From NCBI RefSeq assembly GCF_037975245.1, contig NC_092568.1, positions 21,354,501 through 21,418,500 of the forward strand: a DNA stretch of 64,000 nucleotides, in the 5' to 3' direction. The position numbers and the translations under genes were made by a program. Position 1 is the stretch's first letter. Every line of letters starts with the position of its first letter. The notes below the pieces were generated by a model. The model did not search any database, was not told where the DNA came from, and worked only from the letters and a program-made list of their open reading frames with translations. Below, piece by piece: positions 1-12,431 of the stretch. The stretch comes from Apostichopus japonicus. Taxonomy: Eukaryota > Echinodermata > Holothuroidea > Aspidochirotida > Stichopodidae.

Positions 1-944
1 GAATATCAAACCCTCAACTCTGACTTTTTTATTCTCTTGTTTTATGTCCCCTCCCTTCCCTCCCTCCATGATTTCTCACATATGCTATACTATATATATT
101 ACATTGCATTTAATGTAACTACCGTCATGACCTTCATCTCACCTTGCTCATTTTTCATTGGTCACAAAAAAAAAAAAAAAAAAGGTAAAAAAAGGGGCCA
201 AATCTCCCTGTTCACATTTGTGTCCATCTATATTCGTTATACAGTAGAGAGGGCGTGCCATTTTGGATTGCTTCAGGTTAAGCTGTGAAAACATTTGGAA
301 ACTATTTCCAATAATTTAAGTGGGATTAAAAATTCTTGTTGACTGGAGAAACCTGCCTTGGAGAGGACTTTGTATCATTGAATGCTTACAAGTTTAATGA
401 CCCACAATATAATCCTCACAGTCTGGTCTCCACTGGTCTGACTGTTTGCAAACAAGGGCAGTTTTGCAAAACAAATTTCCAAGGTGATGCAGAAATGATT
501 TGCAGATCGTTGCAAAATATGAAGTTGGCCTCCATTTCATAACCGCAAGAGTTCATAAACTAGAGGGGGTAAATTGGTTTTAAAGGACAACCTATGTATA
601 CAGGGCAATTAGATTTTTCATGTATGTTTTGGTACTTGATGTACGTGCTTCTAATAAAGAATCAATTCCAATTTTGAAGCCAGGTCAAAGCAGTCTCTCT
701 TCATCAATTTCTATTTTTCATGACAATTATCACATTTCTAGTTGATGGTATACACACACCCCCGCTGCTCTGATCACTACGCATAGCTATGATCGTATAA
801 ATCTCATTTCTATATATAGTTTAAGTCCCCATGGAAATTTATTTTTTAACTACCTAAAGAAGAGCATATTTTAAGCATCATTTGCATGTAATTCTTACAT
901 AACATGTTCAAGATGTTTATTATTGAAATTGTCAGTTGCATGTT
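1..944. other. No recognisable gene; A-rich run and AT-rich unique DNA
   Basis: A poly(A) run followed by a short purine stretch lies near 165-200. A 68-codon open frame at 336-542 on the plus strand is followed by an AATAAA at 653-658, so a terminal exon could be imagined. I recognise nothing in the translation, and AATAAA is common in DNA of this composition. Treated as non-coding. Confidence 0.5.
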
Positions 945-1115
945 CAAATTCAAACATGCTCTAAACTTTCTACATTCAAAAGTCTACTTAAGACCCATCT
1001 TTTCACTTGTTCTTTTGTAAATTAATCTGCTCTCTCTGTAAAGTGCTTCGAGCAGTGACTTTTGTCTACTGATTTGGCGCTATATAAGTCTCATTTATTA
1101 TCATTGTTAATATTA
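945..1115 (+). mobile_element. 3' end of an L2/CR1-like LINE, truncated
   Basis: Read from 963, the plus strand encodes a short peptide containing STFKSLLKTHLFTCSFVN and stops at 1023-1025. Many L2/CR1-type non-LTR retrotransposon reverse-transcriptase ORFs end with a similar F-K-x-x-L-K-T-H-L-F pattern close to the stop. About 45 bases downstream come AAAGTGCTTCGAGCAGTG and then TTGGCGCTATATAAGTC with a T/A-rich TTATTATCATTGTTAAT tail, the GCGCTATATAA-plus-TTATT tail type known from these LINEs and the SINEs that borrow their tails. Only the last few tens of codons and the 3' UTR remain, so this is a dead, 5'-truncated insertion. The 5' border is uncertain and no target duplication was found. 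The clade assignment is from memory of the family pattern. Confidence 0.6.
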
Positions 1116-4100
1116 TGATTGAACTTGACAATATTTCTCTTTTGTTGTTTGGCAGAATGCTTCCATGACACACCTGCTTCCTTCTTTTTTTATCAGTCAA
1201 AAATGAATTTCCCCTGGTCTATTCTTTATGACAGGAGTCTAACAAATCTTTCAAAGAAACAAAACAAAGACAAATAACAAAGAAGAAGATTAAAGAAAGA
1301 AAAATCTTCCTTCAGTTAATATTAGCACAGGAAGAAACCAAATACATGTATTACATGCCCCTCCCCCCAAAAAAAAAAATTAAATATTTTTCCAAATTTT
1401 TAGTTGTGATTACAAATGTAAATATTGATAATGATTGCATGAAATAAAATTTCTTCAGGTCAAAACAACATCCTTTATATAGCACTTTGCAATGCTAAGA
1501 AATCAATTTTTCAAATCATTTGGGTGATGAGGTTGTACGACTGCATCTGGCAACCCAGCATAGTGAATGATGTCATCATCACTGCACTTCAGCAGAATAT
1601 GATTTTGTTTTATTTTATCATTATCTGGGATCAATTAAGTATTCACAGTGGAAAGTTATATTTCTACAGATGCATTTGCATGAAATTCTAAAAATAGCAA
1701 ACGACATAGTGACATATGCTGAACAAATATTCTAAAGGATAAAAATCAACAAGAAGATCACAATATCAAAATTAAATTTCTTTTTGCACAACATCAAAAT
1801 GATATCTCAGTCTGCCTTTAAAAGAAACACTCCCTGGAGGCGTTGACACTTTTAGCATGTCAGAACATTACATTAAATCAGCCACACCACATGCAAAAGT
1901 CAGGTACCAGCCATGCCTTGTATCTGTTAGGAACAAGATATTGAGATAGGGTTTTCAACTAAAACAACTGTGGGAATATTTCTCTCTATCACTGTCTGCC
2001 ACTGGAAAATAACTTTAATTTTCTTTTAACCACTGATATATTTAAGGAAACTCATGCCCCCTGGGGAAGACCCTATTTTGCTAACACACACCACCCACTC
2101 AATTATCTTGCACCTCTATTTTGTTCGGTTCACTGAATTGCATCATGGGTATTGAAGGACATATTCTGCAGATCCTTCCTACTTTGGTGAGATCCCTGAA
2201 TGATCCCTATAGAGACTCTATTACGCCAGCAGTGTGCAAACCAGTGTACCCAAACTAGTAGAATGTTATAAAAGATGAGCTGTAATTATATCACAACTGA
2301 TCATTATATCCATCCTTATAGCAGGATGATTTGTTGATCAGAAAGCAATGATACCATGTATATATATATGCAACAAGAATGAAAAACCATGTTAAGGTCT
2401 GAAAAGGTTTGAGTAATCAGTCTTTACTTCAAATCTTGGCATTTTAGACTTGAAAGCAAGTATGGCCAGGGAGGAATGTCACATTAGACAACAAAATGTT
2501 TCTTCAGTGATTTTTAAACATGATGTTTATGAAGGTGATTGTAGCCGTGTTTTACTACTACAAGTTTAAGCATATACTTCGGCAGCCTTATCTAGCTTAT
2601 GCTGGGGACATTTCACCTTTGACCTCTCAACAAAGTTCAAGGTACAAGATTAAGGATGTCTATATTTATACAAATATAGATTTAAGATATGAACTGAGAC
2701 AACCTACTTGCCAGCAATGCCAAAGCAAGGTATCTGCTCTAATATATCTTGCCATCTGACTAATTGAATAAACTAGTTGAAAGGCTCTGTTGTATGGAAG
2801 GACACTAATTAGGGCACTCTAAAAGTTACTAGATAAGCTCTATATAGGAAGTATACAGATAAACAGAAGTGATTGTATATATATATATAGGTTTTAAAGC
2901 GGACCATTATCTTAATTTTTATAACCTTTTCAAATTGCTATTGAATACCAGAAATGAGTACAATCCCATGTTAATAAGGAGTGCACCATTGGTTAATGCT
3001 CGAATCAAGTCCATGAAGCAATTATGCTCAAAATTTTCTGAATGGTCTTTCACTAGTGATAACTTAGTACAAAAAGACAAGTGTCTTAACAGCAGGTTGA
3101 GGTTGGGAGTGACAGGGGGAAGGGGGTGGTTAAAATGTTTGGTACATCCACAGTTCATTATTTTAACCTCCAAGTAGTGGCAGGATCTTAACAATTTATC
3201 AACCATTTTTGTAACTAGGAAATGCAACATCATGCGACCAGCCCATAGCCCGACTCACATATTTTTGCTTTATATATATATATAACACTTGCATGAAATT
3301 TTGGGAAAAATCAGATCTTTCGCCCTCTACTATGCATATCAAAAACAAGTTTTCACCATTGCATTAATTTCCATGTTACATACAGTTCAATCTCAGGTTC
3401 ATAACTGAGTTCCTTTCATATTTGCCAACTAATCATTTTTAACGTCAGTCCTTTACCAGATTTTGTCCTCCTGAATACAAGCACGTGCACGTTGCGGTTT
3501 CAAACTTAAAAAACTACCTATTTGTGAACAAAATAGATTCCATAATCTCCAGCTAAAAATTTTTTCTTTCTTGTGCAACGAAGCTGAAAGATATTGCAGT
3601 TTCACCACAAAAACAACTTTTAAAAATCCTACAGGTTTTTTAAACCGTGCCCTTAAGTTTGAATGAGGCAGTAACACACACTAGCAGCTGTTTACTTAGT
3701 ATTTTATTCAATGACTTCCTTAAATGGCCTGAAACCATATTAGGTAATCTTAGTCATATACCAGTTCCAAGCTTTTTCGCCAGGGGTTGAAGTTCACCTT
3801 ATTAAGTAGCCTTGCTCTACCATAGCATTGTTTTTTTTTTTCCTTTTTTTCTTTCCCTTTTAAAGGAACTGCTACTCCAGAGAAATGTTTGCCGCTGAAG
3901 GGCTTATTTTGGACACATGCCAGCGTGGGTATGTAATCTGAACGAGGGGGATTTCCAGAATCAGGTGGTGGCAATTATAATCAAGATGTAGTCTTGTTGT
4001 AGGTTAGTCAAATGTCAAAGCAAAAGATGAAATAACTAGGAGAATAATAATTTTGTCGACAGTGAATGGTGGTGGATGTGGGGGGGGGGGGGTGGGGGAA

Positions 4101-5264
4101 CTTGTGTTTGTCAGGTATGTGAAAATAAAAACTAATAGGATGAAATTCAATGGTAACCTTTCTACAGGCACAGATGCCAGAGTTTGGATAAAATCAGTGA
4201 GGCCCTGTGGTTGCAGTGTTTATGTACATGGGCGGGGGGGGGGGGGGTTGGGGGAGGGGATTGAAGCAAGTGGAGTATTAATTTCAAGGCATCAGATGAA
4301 TATGATCCCATTTGTGACTAAGAGGAACCAGGTCTAGTGTAGCAACCATGCCAAGTGGAAAAGAATTATGTTTTCTTCAAGATTATTACAGTTGATTGTG
4401 AGCATTACCAAAAGACATATTATGAGGAAATGAAGAGGTTTTCACAGGATCATCATATCTCATGGATCTACATAAAGCAACAGATCAATTCAAGAAAGGT
4501 AACAGGGTTGGGGAGGGGTGGGGTGGGGTAGGGGTGGGGTGGGGTAGGGGTGGGGTGGGGTAGGGGTGGGGTGGGGGAATGGAGCGGAACAGAGCAGAGA
4601 CTTACAAGCTGCAGGGTTGGCATAAGTTAATTGAACTTGTGGATGAGAATCACAATACCTTGCGAGAGGTACGTTCCGCTGTTCTGAAGGCATTGCACCA
4701 AAATACTGTTATTGTTGGGATGCACTAGTCAACATCTTAAATTAATTGCCACAACAAAGATGGGACCTATAGCGATCTAATACCACGACCTTGCCATTAT
4801 AAAACATACCTGGGCAGTTAATCCTGGAATTATTTAGCAGTTTAAACATAAATGGCCTTGTTGGAATTAGGAGAAATTGTTACTGACAATAGTATGAATG
4901 TGGTCATTTGATAGTTGGTCAAACTGGCTAGATCCATCCACATCATAGTACATGGATTGTACATGCATGGTGGACATTAACCCCCTCCCCCTATCCCCCC
5001 ATCCTGTTTCTCTTGTGACTGCCAAAACAGCAGGTAAACACATAAATAACATAAGAACAGGCCTTGTGCTGACAATGTATATTGACTGAAACATGCCAAT
5101 GTGCCACTGAGTATTTCATATATACATTGTTATATCTATGTCTTGAGAAACTAAACTAATTAAGTTTCTGTTATTGGTGACATGCACTCTTTGTACATGT
5201 GCTCGTAAGTGGAGTGGTTTTATACACAAAATAAAAAGTGCATTGACTAGCTGACCTACGTATG
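1116..5264. other. Gene-free AT-rich DNA with scattered poly(G) tracts
   Basis: I see no exon or element with clear ends. Short TA runs occur near 2360, 2876-2890 and 3272-3284. Plus-strand poly(G) tracts lie at about 4080-4095 and 4229-4247, with a G-rich minisatellite at 4507-4578 listed separately. Open frames here are short, overlap on opposite strands and match nothing I know. Confidence 0.5.
4507..4578 (+). repeat. 16-bp G-rich minisatellite, G-quadruplex-prone
   Basis: The plus strand is almost only GGGG runs separated by T or TA. The TA step recurs at 4529, 4545 and 4561, giving a 16-bp unit GGGGTGGGGTAGGGGT repeated about four times. There are far more than four G-runs of length four, which meets the usual G4 pattern many times over. 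A minus-strand open frame through it (4490-4693) gives proline/threonine/histidine low complexity and is a by-product of the repeat. Confidence 0.85.
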
Positions 5265-5700
5265 TGGGCAGTCAAGAACAACTGCTGTGTCAAAGGTCAG
5301 CCAGTCACACACATCAAGAAAAATCACCTAGCTAGTAGAAAATCAAAGGAAATAAGCCATCGGGCTATGGATGACAATACATTAGAACCACTATTATGGT
5401 GTTAAGTAAAGAAAATCACCATGGAAACTATGTATAGGCAAAGGAAACAAAGTGAGTCCTATAATTGTCTATCCATGGCGTTTGTCTAAGAGTGTGCAAT
5501 CAAGAACAATTGCTGTGTCAAAGGTCAGCCTCCACTCATCAAGAAATCACATAGTATAAAATAGGAGGAAACAAGCCATCAGCTATTCATTACAAACATT
5601 AGAAAAACCGTTAAAATGATAAGTAAAGAACATCGCCATGGAAACTATATACGGGCAAAGGAAACACAGCGTCAGTCCAGTGCTTTTCTATCCAAGGCGG
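5265..5700 (+). repeat. Two-copy tandem duplication, 228-bp period
   Basis: The segment starting near 5271 with TCAAGAACAACTGCTGTG and AAAGGTCAGCC recurs from 5499 with few changes. The likeness continues through a shared ATCACCATGGAAACTAT-like block (5412-5430 against 5632-5650) and GGGCAAAGGAAACA. The start of CAAGAACAA moves from 5273 to 5501, a period of 228 bases. The second copy carries small deletions and substitutions, so the duplication is not recent. No terminal inverted repeats or tRNA boxes were seen. Confidence 0.8.
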
Positions 5701-6489
5701 AACTTTAATAACAAAGCGAGTTGAAAAACGTTTGACTTATGTAATACCAGTACAGTGTATTACAGAAACACGTTTTCCAACCTACAGACACCCACTAATA
5801 AATAATGTATATCAAAGCAAAATTAATCACAAACAAAACGCTAATTAACAGATCGGGAACAGACTTTAAGCTTGAATTTCAAGATAATTTGTAAGATTTC
5901 TATGTGAGATTCTTCTTTGTAAGGTTTCAGCTGTTTTTTTTCTAGTTTAATAAAGTTCTTTTGGTTAAAATTTGACAAATTAAATTTAAATGTCACAATG
6001 GCAGAATCCTAGCATAACGCAGAAGCTGACATTTTCTCGATTATAAAGTCACGTTTCATTGTGGAGAAATAAACAAGATCCTAGCCAACCTGTCTAAGTA
6101 ATTCTTGGCCATTGTTTTATTCGAGAAAGGAGATCAGTATACCGGCACCAAATTTTAGTTTAGCTAAAGAAATAAGTACACAGTTTGAGAAGTCAAGTAC
6201 CACCTGATGGTTCATGCTGAATCTCCAAAATATTTCTAGGTTATTTACAGATCCAGCATTAAATTAGACCGTTAAAAAATGTATCGGTGAAGTATAACTG
6301 ATTCGAAGCCGGCCGGTTTGGCTGGCACGCAGTAAAAATGCTAGCTTAAGTTTGGTGCTTGAGTGACCATTATTTGTCTAGCATATTTTGGGGTCAATAC
6401 TGATGACCTTGGATATGGTTACACTGCACACAAGATTTGAATGTTATCACCCGAGCTGTTAATTCTCTTCGAGTGATCAGCAAGATCGT
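5701..6489. other. No recognisable feature
   Basis: AT-rich DNA with no repeat unit, tRNA box or convincing open frame. Confidence 0.5.
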
Positions 6490-6625
6490 TTCTTGCACAG
6501 ACCCAGATTTCTTTACTTGTTCTTCTGATTGCGATGAACATGTTTCGTTAAGGGCCTAGAGCAGCGACATCTTGTCTTTTTTTCATCTTGTTTGGCGCTA
6601 TATCAGTCCACTGTTTTATTATGTG
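6490..6625 (+). mobile_element. LINE-type 3' tail, degenerate
   Basis: The order TTTACTTGTTCTTCTG, GGGCCTAGAGCAGCGACATC, then TTGGCGCTATATCAGTCC with a T/A-rich end matches the 3' region of the LINE fragment at 945-1115 (CACTTGTTCTTTTG, AGTGCTTCGAGCAGTGAC, TTGGCGCTATATAAGTC). It is more decayed and keeps no readable coding part. It ends about ten bases before a tRNA-derived SINE, so the two may be neighbouring insertions, or the SINE may have entered the tail. Confidence 0.5.
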
Positions 6626-6634
6626 TATTTATTA

Positions 6635-6772
6635 GGAGTGTTAGCTCAGTGGTTTAAGCCGGTGCCTTTCAATCATAAGGTCCCGAGTTCGAGTCACTCC
6701 AAGATTAATGTAAGTCGTCCAATTACAGAGTTGTTGACAATTGACAATTCATAATCATGGATGTTAAGTATG
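6635..6772 (+). mobile_element. tRNA-derived SINE, family A, 3'-truncated or diverged
   Basis: The element begins GGAGTGTTAGCTCAGTGG, with an RNA polymerase III A box (TAGCTCAGTGG), and has a B box GAGTTCGAGTC some 45 bases on. The first six bases GGAGTG pair with CACTCC after the B box, a remnant of a tRNA acceptor stem. The tRNA-unrelated body has GTCGTCCAATTACAGAG and TTGACAATTCATAATCATGG. Two more copies lie at 49041-49290 (plus) and 34450-34693 (minus). Likeness to them stops at about 6772. The following DNA (CA-rich, then TCTATTAATAGATTC) is different, so this copy is truncated or belongs to a subfamily with another 3' end. Confidence 0.8.
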
Positions 6773-9547
6773 GCACATGGCACAAACACACGCGCACACA
6801 TGCGCAAACACATGCCATCACGGTAGTCTATTAATAGATTCGGTTTGCCTCCAGTATAAAAGAAATCAAAATTTTGCTTAGGCGCAAAAAATATTTGCAT
6901 CAAATCAATTTCACTAATTACTATATGCTTAATGACCTTTGGCTTTGAGATAAAGTTGGTGAGATTAACGATGTCTACAGTCGACCACTTGCAAGTTGAT
7001 TCAGAGTTTAACAGTTGGCAAGATTGTTGACCTATTGCGAAAAAAAGCTTCTTAAATACAATATTTTGTCATCAGGAGAATTACAGGATGTCATATTCAT
7101 TCTCGACTTGGGTGACTTTATGGGTAATAATCGTCTGTCCAATGTTGTTTCTGTTCTAAAATGAGAATTTGAGGTTTTATCTGTCCCGTCCAGCTGTCCG
7201 TGGGTCTTGTGACTCCTTTAATAGGGAAAGATGTTAAATCGGGAGGAAATGTTTGTGGACTGTTAGATCAATCTGGGGTGATCGAAAACCGCTATTAGTT
7301 TATGAATCAGGAAGGCGAGATTACGAAGTAAATATTACCTAGGATACTCACAAGTACTTCTCAGAATTAACTTCCATGGCGCTCAGGGAATGACAAAGTT
7401 ATCAAGGGTTAAAGAGATCAAACCTATAATCCATCACAGTCAACTTTTTTCAAGGTTAACAGATGGAGGAAATATTTTTCGAATTTTAATTCTTAAAGTT
7501 TTTGGCAACTTCCAAAGATTGTGAACACATTTTAACATAGCAATTTTACATCAAATGTGAAGAAATGGGGCCAAATGGTTTCTGGCCCTCCAAGGGGAAA
7601 TTGGAAAGGTTGGTAAAAGTAACCAAATATGAATGAATTCATGCCAGATAATGAGAAGTCTCCAAATCTTTTTTTTTTTAATTACCACATAATTCTTCAG
7701 ACATGAAGATCAAAAGTTAGGCCACCATTCGTAATAATTGGTCATTAATCCGTTAAATAATAATAATAGATTTATGTAATAAAATTCAGATCAATATACC
7801 AAATCCAACTTTCAATATGACGTGACGGTAAAACTGACCGCTAATCGACTTTCAGAGGCGCTTCACAAGATACCAGAAGAGCATTGACAGGTTCCTGAGG
7901 AGTTTCGCCAGATTCCTGAGGCTCAAGACACTACTGACTACCACATCAAAAGGAATTTAGGGGCCCTGGATAGAAATTAGGGAAATATGTACCCAACGTT
8001 GCCCTAGCTGACAGACATTGTTCGGTACTGACCTGGTCATACCTACGCACGTATGTCGCCTGCTGGAAATGGTCATTTTTGAAGATTTCTCTGCGACACT
8101 GAATGGCATAGGGAAGGCACCACTTTGGATATGTGCACTAATGTAAGATTAAAACTTGATCTGGACAAATCTAACCAAACAGAGCTACTATTGTTGATTC
8201 GTATTATTTCATCAACATGACTCAGAATAAGACAAAAAAAAACTGAACTGAAACCAAATTTTGAAAAGAATCCACAACTAAGTGTCTCATAGTCATTTAA
8301 ACCGATACATTCCAAACACAAATATATTTGTATGACAATTCTCAACTTAGCACACAGAAATTAGGGAAATATATGCCCATTTCCACATCTTTCCTCCCCA
8401 AAAAAACTCCCCATATTGCACATGAAAGCAGAGCTCAGCTGGTGATTTAAATCTCTTTCATGGAATATCTAATATTTCATGATTTTGAAACCTGAGAGAC
8501 GAAAAGTAAACTGACTAGATTGTTTTCCTTTGAAAAGTTATAATGTACTTCTTTAAAAATAGCACAGCGTGCATTAAACTTGTCACATGATTGGTATTTG
8601 GGCCCTGGGGAAAGAAAAAAAAAAGGATGTTATTCGAACTGCAAGAGAAGAAGTTCCCCTTTCATTTTTGGAGATCAATAAACTTATTTGCAGGGGTTTC
8701 CTATTAGCCTTATTTCCGTTGTCAACTTTCATCAAAACAAATAGTCATCCAACTGAGTGAAAAAAAAGCAAATAAACTGTGCTAACTCATCCAAAATACC
8801 TGAAAAGTAAAAAAACTCAAACAGAATTTTTTTTTTAATAGACTTTTACGACTAATAAGATCCGAAACGTTGATCACAGTTACAGGGGAGGAAAAAATGT
8901 ATCGTACTAATGTAATTGTTGCCTTTATTGTGCCATTTCTATAGAAACTGCATTTTGCATTCGGTTGTTAACTACCAATCTGACTGGGGCATGGAGGAGT
9001 AGGGGGGGGGGAGAGGGAAGGGGGAGGAGGGCCATCTAAACTCACATCAACAATTTTCATGTGCAAATTATACCAGTATTGATCTGACACCTTCCCCAGC
9101 TCCTCCCTCCCCCCCTCTCTCAATTTCAACCTGTCTTTGGGTTCTCATTTTCAACAACTTTAGCTGATAAAGCAAGCTGCAAACTGCAGGTCCAGTAGAG
9201 GAACATTTTAAGTCGGTGAGAATCACAAGTTTGATCACAATCAGTTTCACTTGCATACTGCACTAATTGTTCCTGTTGTGAAGTCCATTTAGAGTAAGTT
9301 ATCAATTTTCAGGAACTGTTCATTTATGATTCCACAACACTGTGTTTTGAAATCTAAGCAAGTAGCTTTAATTATAAAGCCAGGTGACATCATTGTAGAA
9401 AGAGAACCTATTATACCCAGATATCTGAACCGTTGTTCACCTGAATCACAACCAGGTCCGAAAATCGTCTCTCTTTTCTTTTCTTTCTTCGATCCAGAAA
9501 TGATTGACGAATTTATCTATTTCTATTTCATTTTAAAAGTTGTGTGA
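6773..9547. other. No gene seen; CA-rich patch and one short direct repeat
   Basis: A CA/CG-rich patch (6779-6812) follows the SINE. A 16-bp direct repeat GAAATTAGGGAAATAT occurs at 7973 and again at 8357, with a few matching bases around it. A poly(G)/purine tract lies at 9001-9030. Nothing else has clear structure. Confidence 0.45.
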
Positions 9548-9850
9548 ATATATAATAATAATTAACTTAAACATTAACTTCTTATATAGCGCAACTTACA
9601 ATAAAGTCTCGCCGCGCTGTACTTAACCCTGGTCATTGGTAACTTGTGGTCACACCTACACACCAAAGTGTGCACAATTCAAACAATCTCTCCTGGGGCA
9701 CCACAGTGCACCACAGCCATGTGTCCCCTGGGAGACTTCCCATAGGAACTACTATATTTACAACTATATTTACAAGTCACCTTGCAAGTCCCCATTTATA
9801 CACCTGGGTGAAGAGGTATATTACTCCACTTGGTCAAAATTCCAAGCAGT
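9548..9850 (-). mobile_element. Old dispersed repeat with GCGCTATATAAG tail (LINE/SINE-like)
   Basis: On the minus strand the segment ends with AAGTTGCGCTATATAAGAAG and an ATTATTATTATA run, the same kind of 3' tail as the LINE fragments at 945-1115 and 6490-6625. Upstream (to the right on the plus strand) come CTGGGGCACCACAGTGCACC, CCCCTGGGAGACTTCCC and CCCCATTTATACACCTGGG. I remember blocks of this kind as a widespread repeat in marine invertebrate sequence, but cannot confirm it here. A plus-strand 128-codon open frame (9646-10032) crosses it and shows nothing domain-like. Borders are approximate. Confidence 0.45.
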
Positions 9851-12045
9851 GTCCTAACCCAATTCAATCTGCATCGTTCAGCGGCAATAAGAAAGATCCA
9901 CTTTTTGGTATATATACCAAAACGCGGTTTATTTCTGGTCTACCTAAGTCGATGAATCGTGAGCCGTATAATAATCAAGCTTGTGCAATTAATCGGATGC
10001 AGTACTCATCACCAGGAGGCTTGTTTAAGTAAACAGTCTGTTATCTGTGACTTCTAGATGGCCCCTGGTTTGTATAACTTGCTAATCTATACACAGCTGG
10101 ACTAGAATGGGACAGCAGCAGTGCAGACTTTAACGATTCTACCCTTCAGAGAACTTACAACAGAGGATCCTCGTAAAATAAGCACTTGTTCAACCGCTTG
10201 AGGAGGAGGCTCAATGTTCAAAGTTTACATTCGTTAAATCAACAAGAGCCGATTTTGAAGATTGTGATCTAAACTTTTTCATTGAGCTCTTGAGTAGAGT
10301 TAAGGGATCTTTCACTGGCAGACACTATGGTGTGTAATACTTATGGTAGAAAGGAAAATATTCAATACAGTCAGCTGGAAACCCCAACCTCAATATCTTG
10401 TCCTTTCACACTAGAAGTGGTTGATTCAGAATGCAACCTATTTTGACTTTAAGAGTTAAAACATCCAGGGAATGGATCATGGAGTAGCTAGGTGGGTCCC
10501 TGGGTGACAACATGGTAGATTTTATTCAGTTTAACCCTCTTTCCTTTCTAAATTCAGTCTACATTTTCCTTGTTGATTTATCCTTACATTTTGGAATATT
10601 TGCATTAATCTAGCTGTCATTATATTCCCTGCATATATACACATTTTTATCAAATGCAGATAAGTAAAGCTAAATGTTATATTTACGGTTAAAAGAATGA
10701 AATGAAAAAAGAAAAGAAAGAAAGCTCACTTGCCATTATGACATCACTCATCCCTGCTGTAACCAGATATATTGTCACAAAATATCACCAAATTTGAAAA
10801 ATTCATATTTTTGCTACACAAAAATACTATGTGGATGTGATTTAATGGCCTACAGATGCAGGAAATTTGCCCACAATTTTGTTAAAAAATCAACATCAGC
10901 CATTGGAACAGCCCCATCGTTGAAGGAAGGGAGGGGCAAGGGAGGGGGGACGGGAGTAAGGATCCCGTTGCATTAAGAGGTATTCTGCATTCAATCCTCA
11001 CAGGACAACGACAACATTCTAAGAAATTCAAAGTGATCAACCGTTACGTAATGCTAAAAATAAGTATGATGTCACTCATGAGAGTGGCAGGAAGCTCGCA
11101 GGAAGTCATTGAAATGAATTCTGAAACTAACTCAAGTTAGAAAAATAATCATTAACCTAGCTCCTATATTTGTGAAGTTTTTGGGCTTTAAGGAGTTAGG
11201 TGAATGCCAAAAAACAAAAATGGGCAACCAAGAACGATATGAGATCGTTTTGCTCCATTAAGAACTTTAATTTAACAACAGATCTGTATATTTGAAGCAA
11301 ACAGGTGGTGTGTTGCCATAGTGGTACATTGGCAAGCAAATGCTATGTTTTGTTTATTTTTCTCACTTTATTGCTTTGACCTTGGATCTGATAGGATTCC
11401 AACTTTACAAAAGGGGATTGTACCTGTACATACATATAGAGATGGATTGCTCAGTTCATCTTTAAAACTTTTGTCACACATTGCACACATGATAACCTCT
11501 GGCTTTAATCATAATGCAACTTACAGGGGCATATCATCCTAAATTAGTTTTACATATAAAATGAACTTTATTGTAATAGTTATGAGCAAATGGCTGTGGT
11601 TCCTTAGTCCTATAAATGTAAAAGCAGCATCAGGAATCCCTGCAAAGTAAGTACTTGTGCAATATTCAGAGTCCATGACTCCCTTGGATAAACTTTGACA
11701 AGCTGTCAATGTACATTGCCATGGTAACAAGATAATATAATATGGCTCTATATATACACTGCAATTCATGTTAGACTGTTCTGTTGTTTGTCACTGCAAG
11801 GTTTAAGGGCTTCAGGCTGGAAGATCCACTTACATGTGGTTATAACTTAGATTTCCAACACCACGACCAGGCCACCCTGCTGTCCTTAAGCTAGTTTGAA
11901 AATAATATTTCTGGCTAATTAAAGTCCATCCTTTTGGTATAAAATGATATTTAAAGTGTAATATATAAATCAACTATACTCCTGATAAATGGGGCATTGG
12001 TTCTTGGTTTTAAAATCAGAGCTATACAGAGTGGACCTAATAACT
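9851..12045. other. No recognisable feature
   Basis: Mostly unique AT-rich DNA with a short G-rich purine tract at about 10922-10950. Open frames are short and unremarkable. Confidence 0.5.
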
Positions 12046-12431
12046 CCTGCTGGGATACTGATACTGGGATACTGGAATAATTACTGGGATACTGATACTG
12101 GGATACTGTCTGATACTGGAATAACTACTGGAATACTGATACTGCAATACTGATACTGGGATACTGAGCTGCTGATACTGGGATACTTCAATATTAGGAT
12201 ACTGGAAATAACTACTGGGATACTGATATTGGGATACTGTCTGACACTGAGATACTGGGATATTGATACTGGGATACTGAGATACTGATACTGAGATATT
12301 AATACTGGGTACTGGAACAACTACTGGGACACTGAGATACTGTCTGATACTGGGATATTGATACTGGGTACTGGAATAGCTGCTGGGATACTGATACTGG
12401 GATACTGGAATAACTGCTGGGATACTGAGTA
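12046..12431 (+). repeat. GATACT-based minisatellite, about 390 bp
   Basis: The plus strand is built from GGGATACTG and ATACT words, interspersed with GGAATAACTACT and CTGTCTGA variants, so there is a higher-order mix rather than one strict unit. Because stop codons are rare in the minus-strand word (CAGTATCCC), all three minus frames stay open for long stretches. The longest (168 codons, 12037-12543) is a serine/glutamine/tyrosine/proline/valine low-complexity string whose start lies in flanking DNA. I treat these frames as repeat artefacts. Confidence 0.9.

Noticed and set aside
336-658. Short frame followed by AATAAA, considered as a terminal exon
   Set aside because: AATAAA is frequent in this composition and no splice acceptor or homology could be shown.
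9646-10032. 128-codon plus-strand open frame
   Set aside because: It runs antisense through an old dispersed repeat with a GCGCTATATAAG tail and shows no family likeness.
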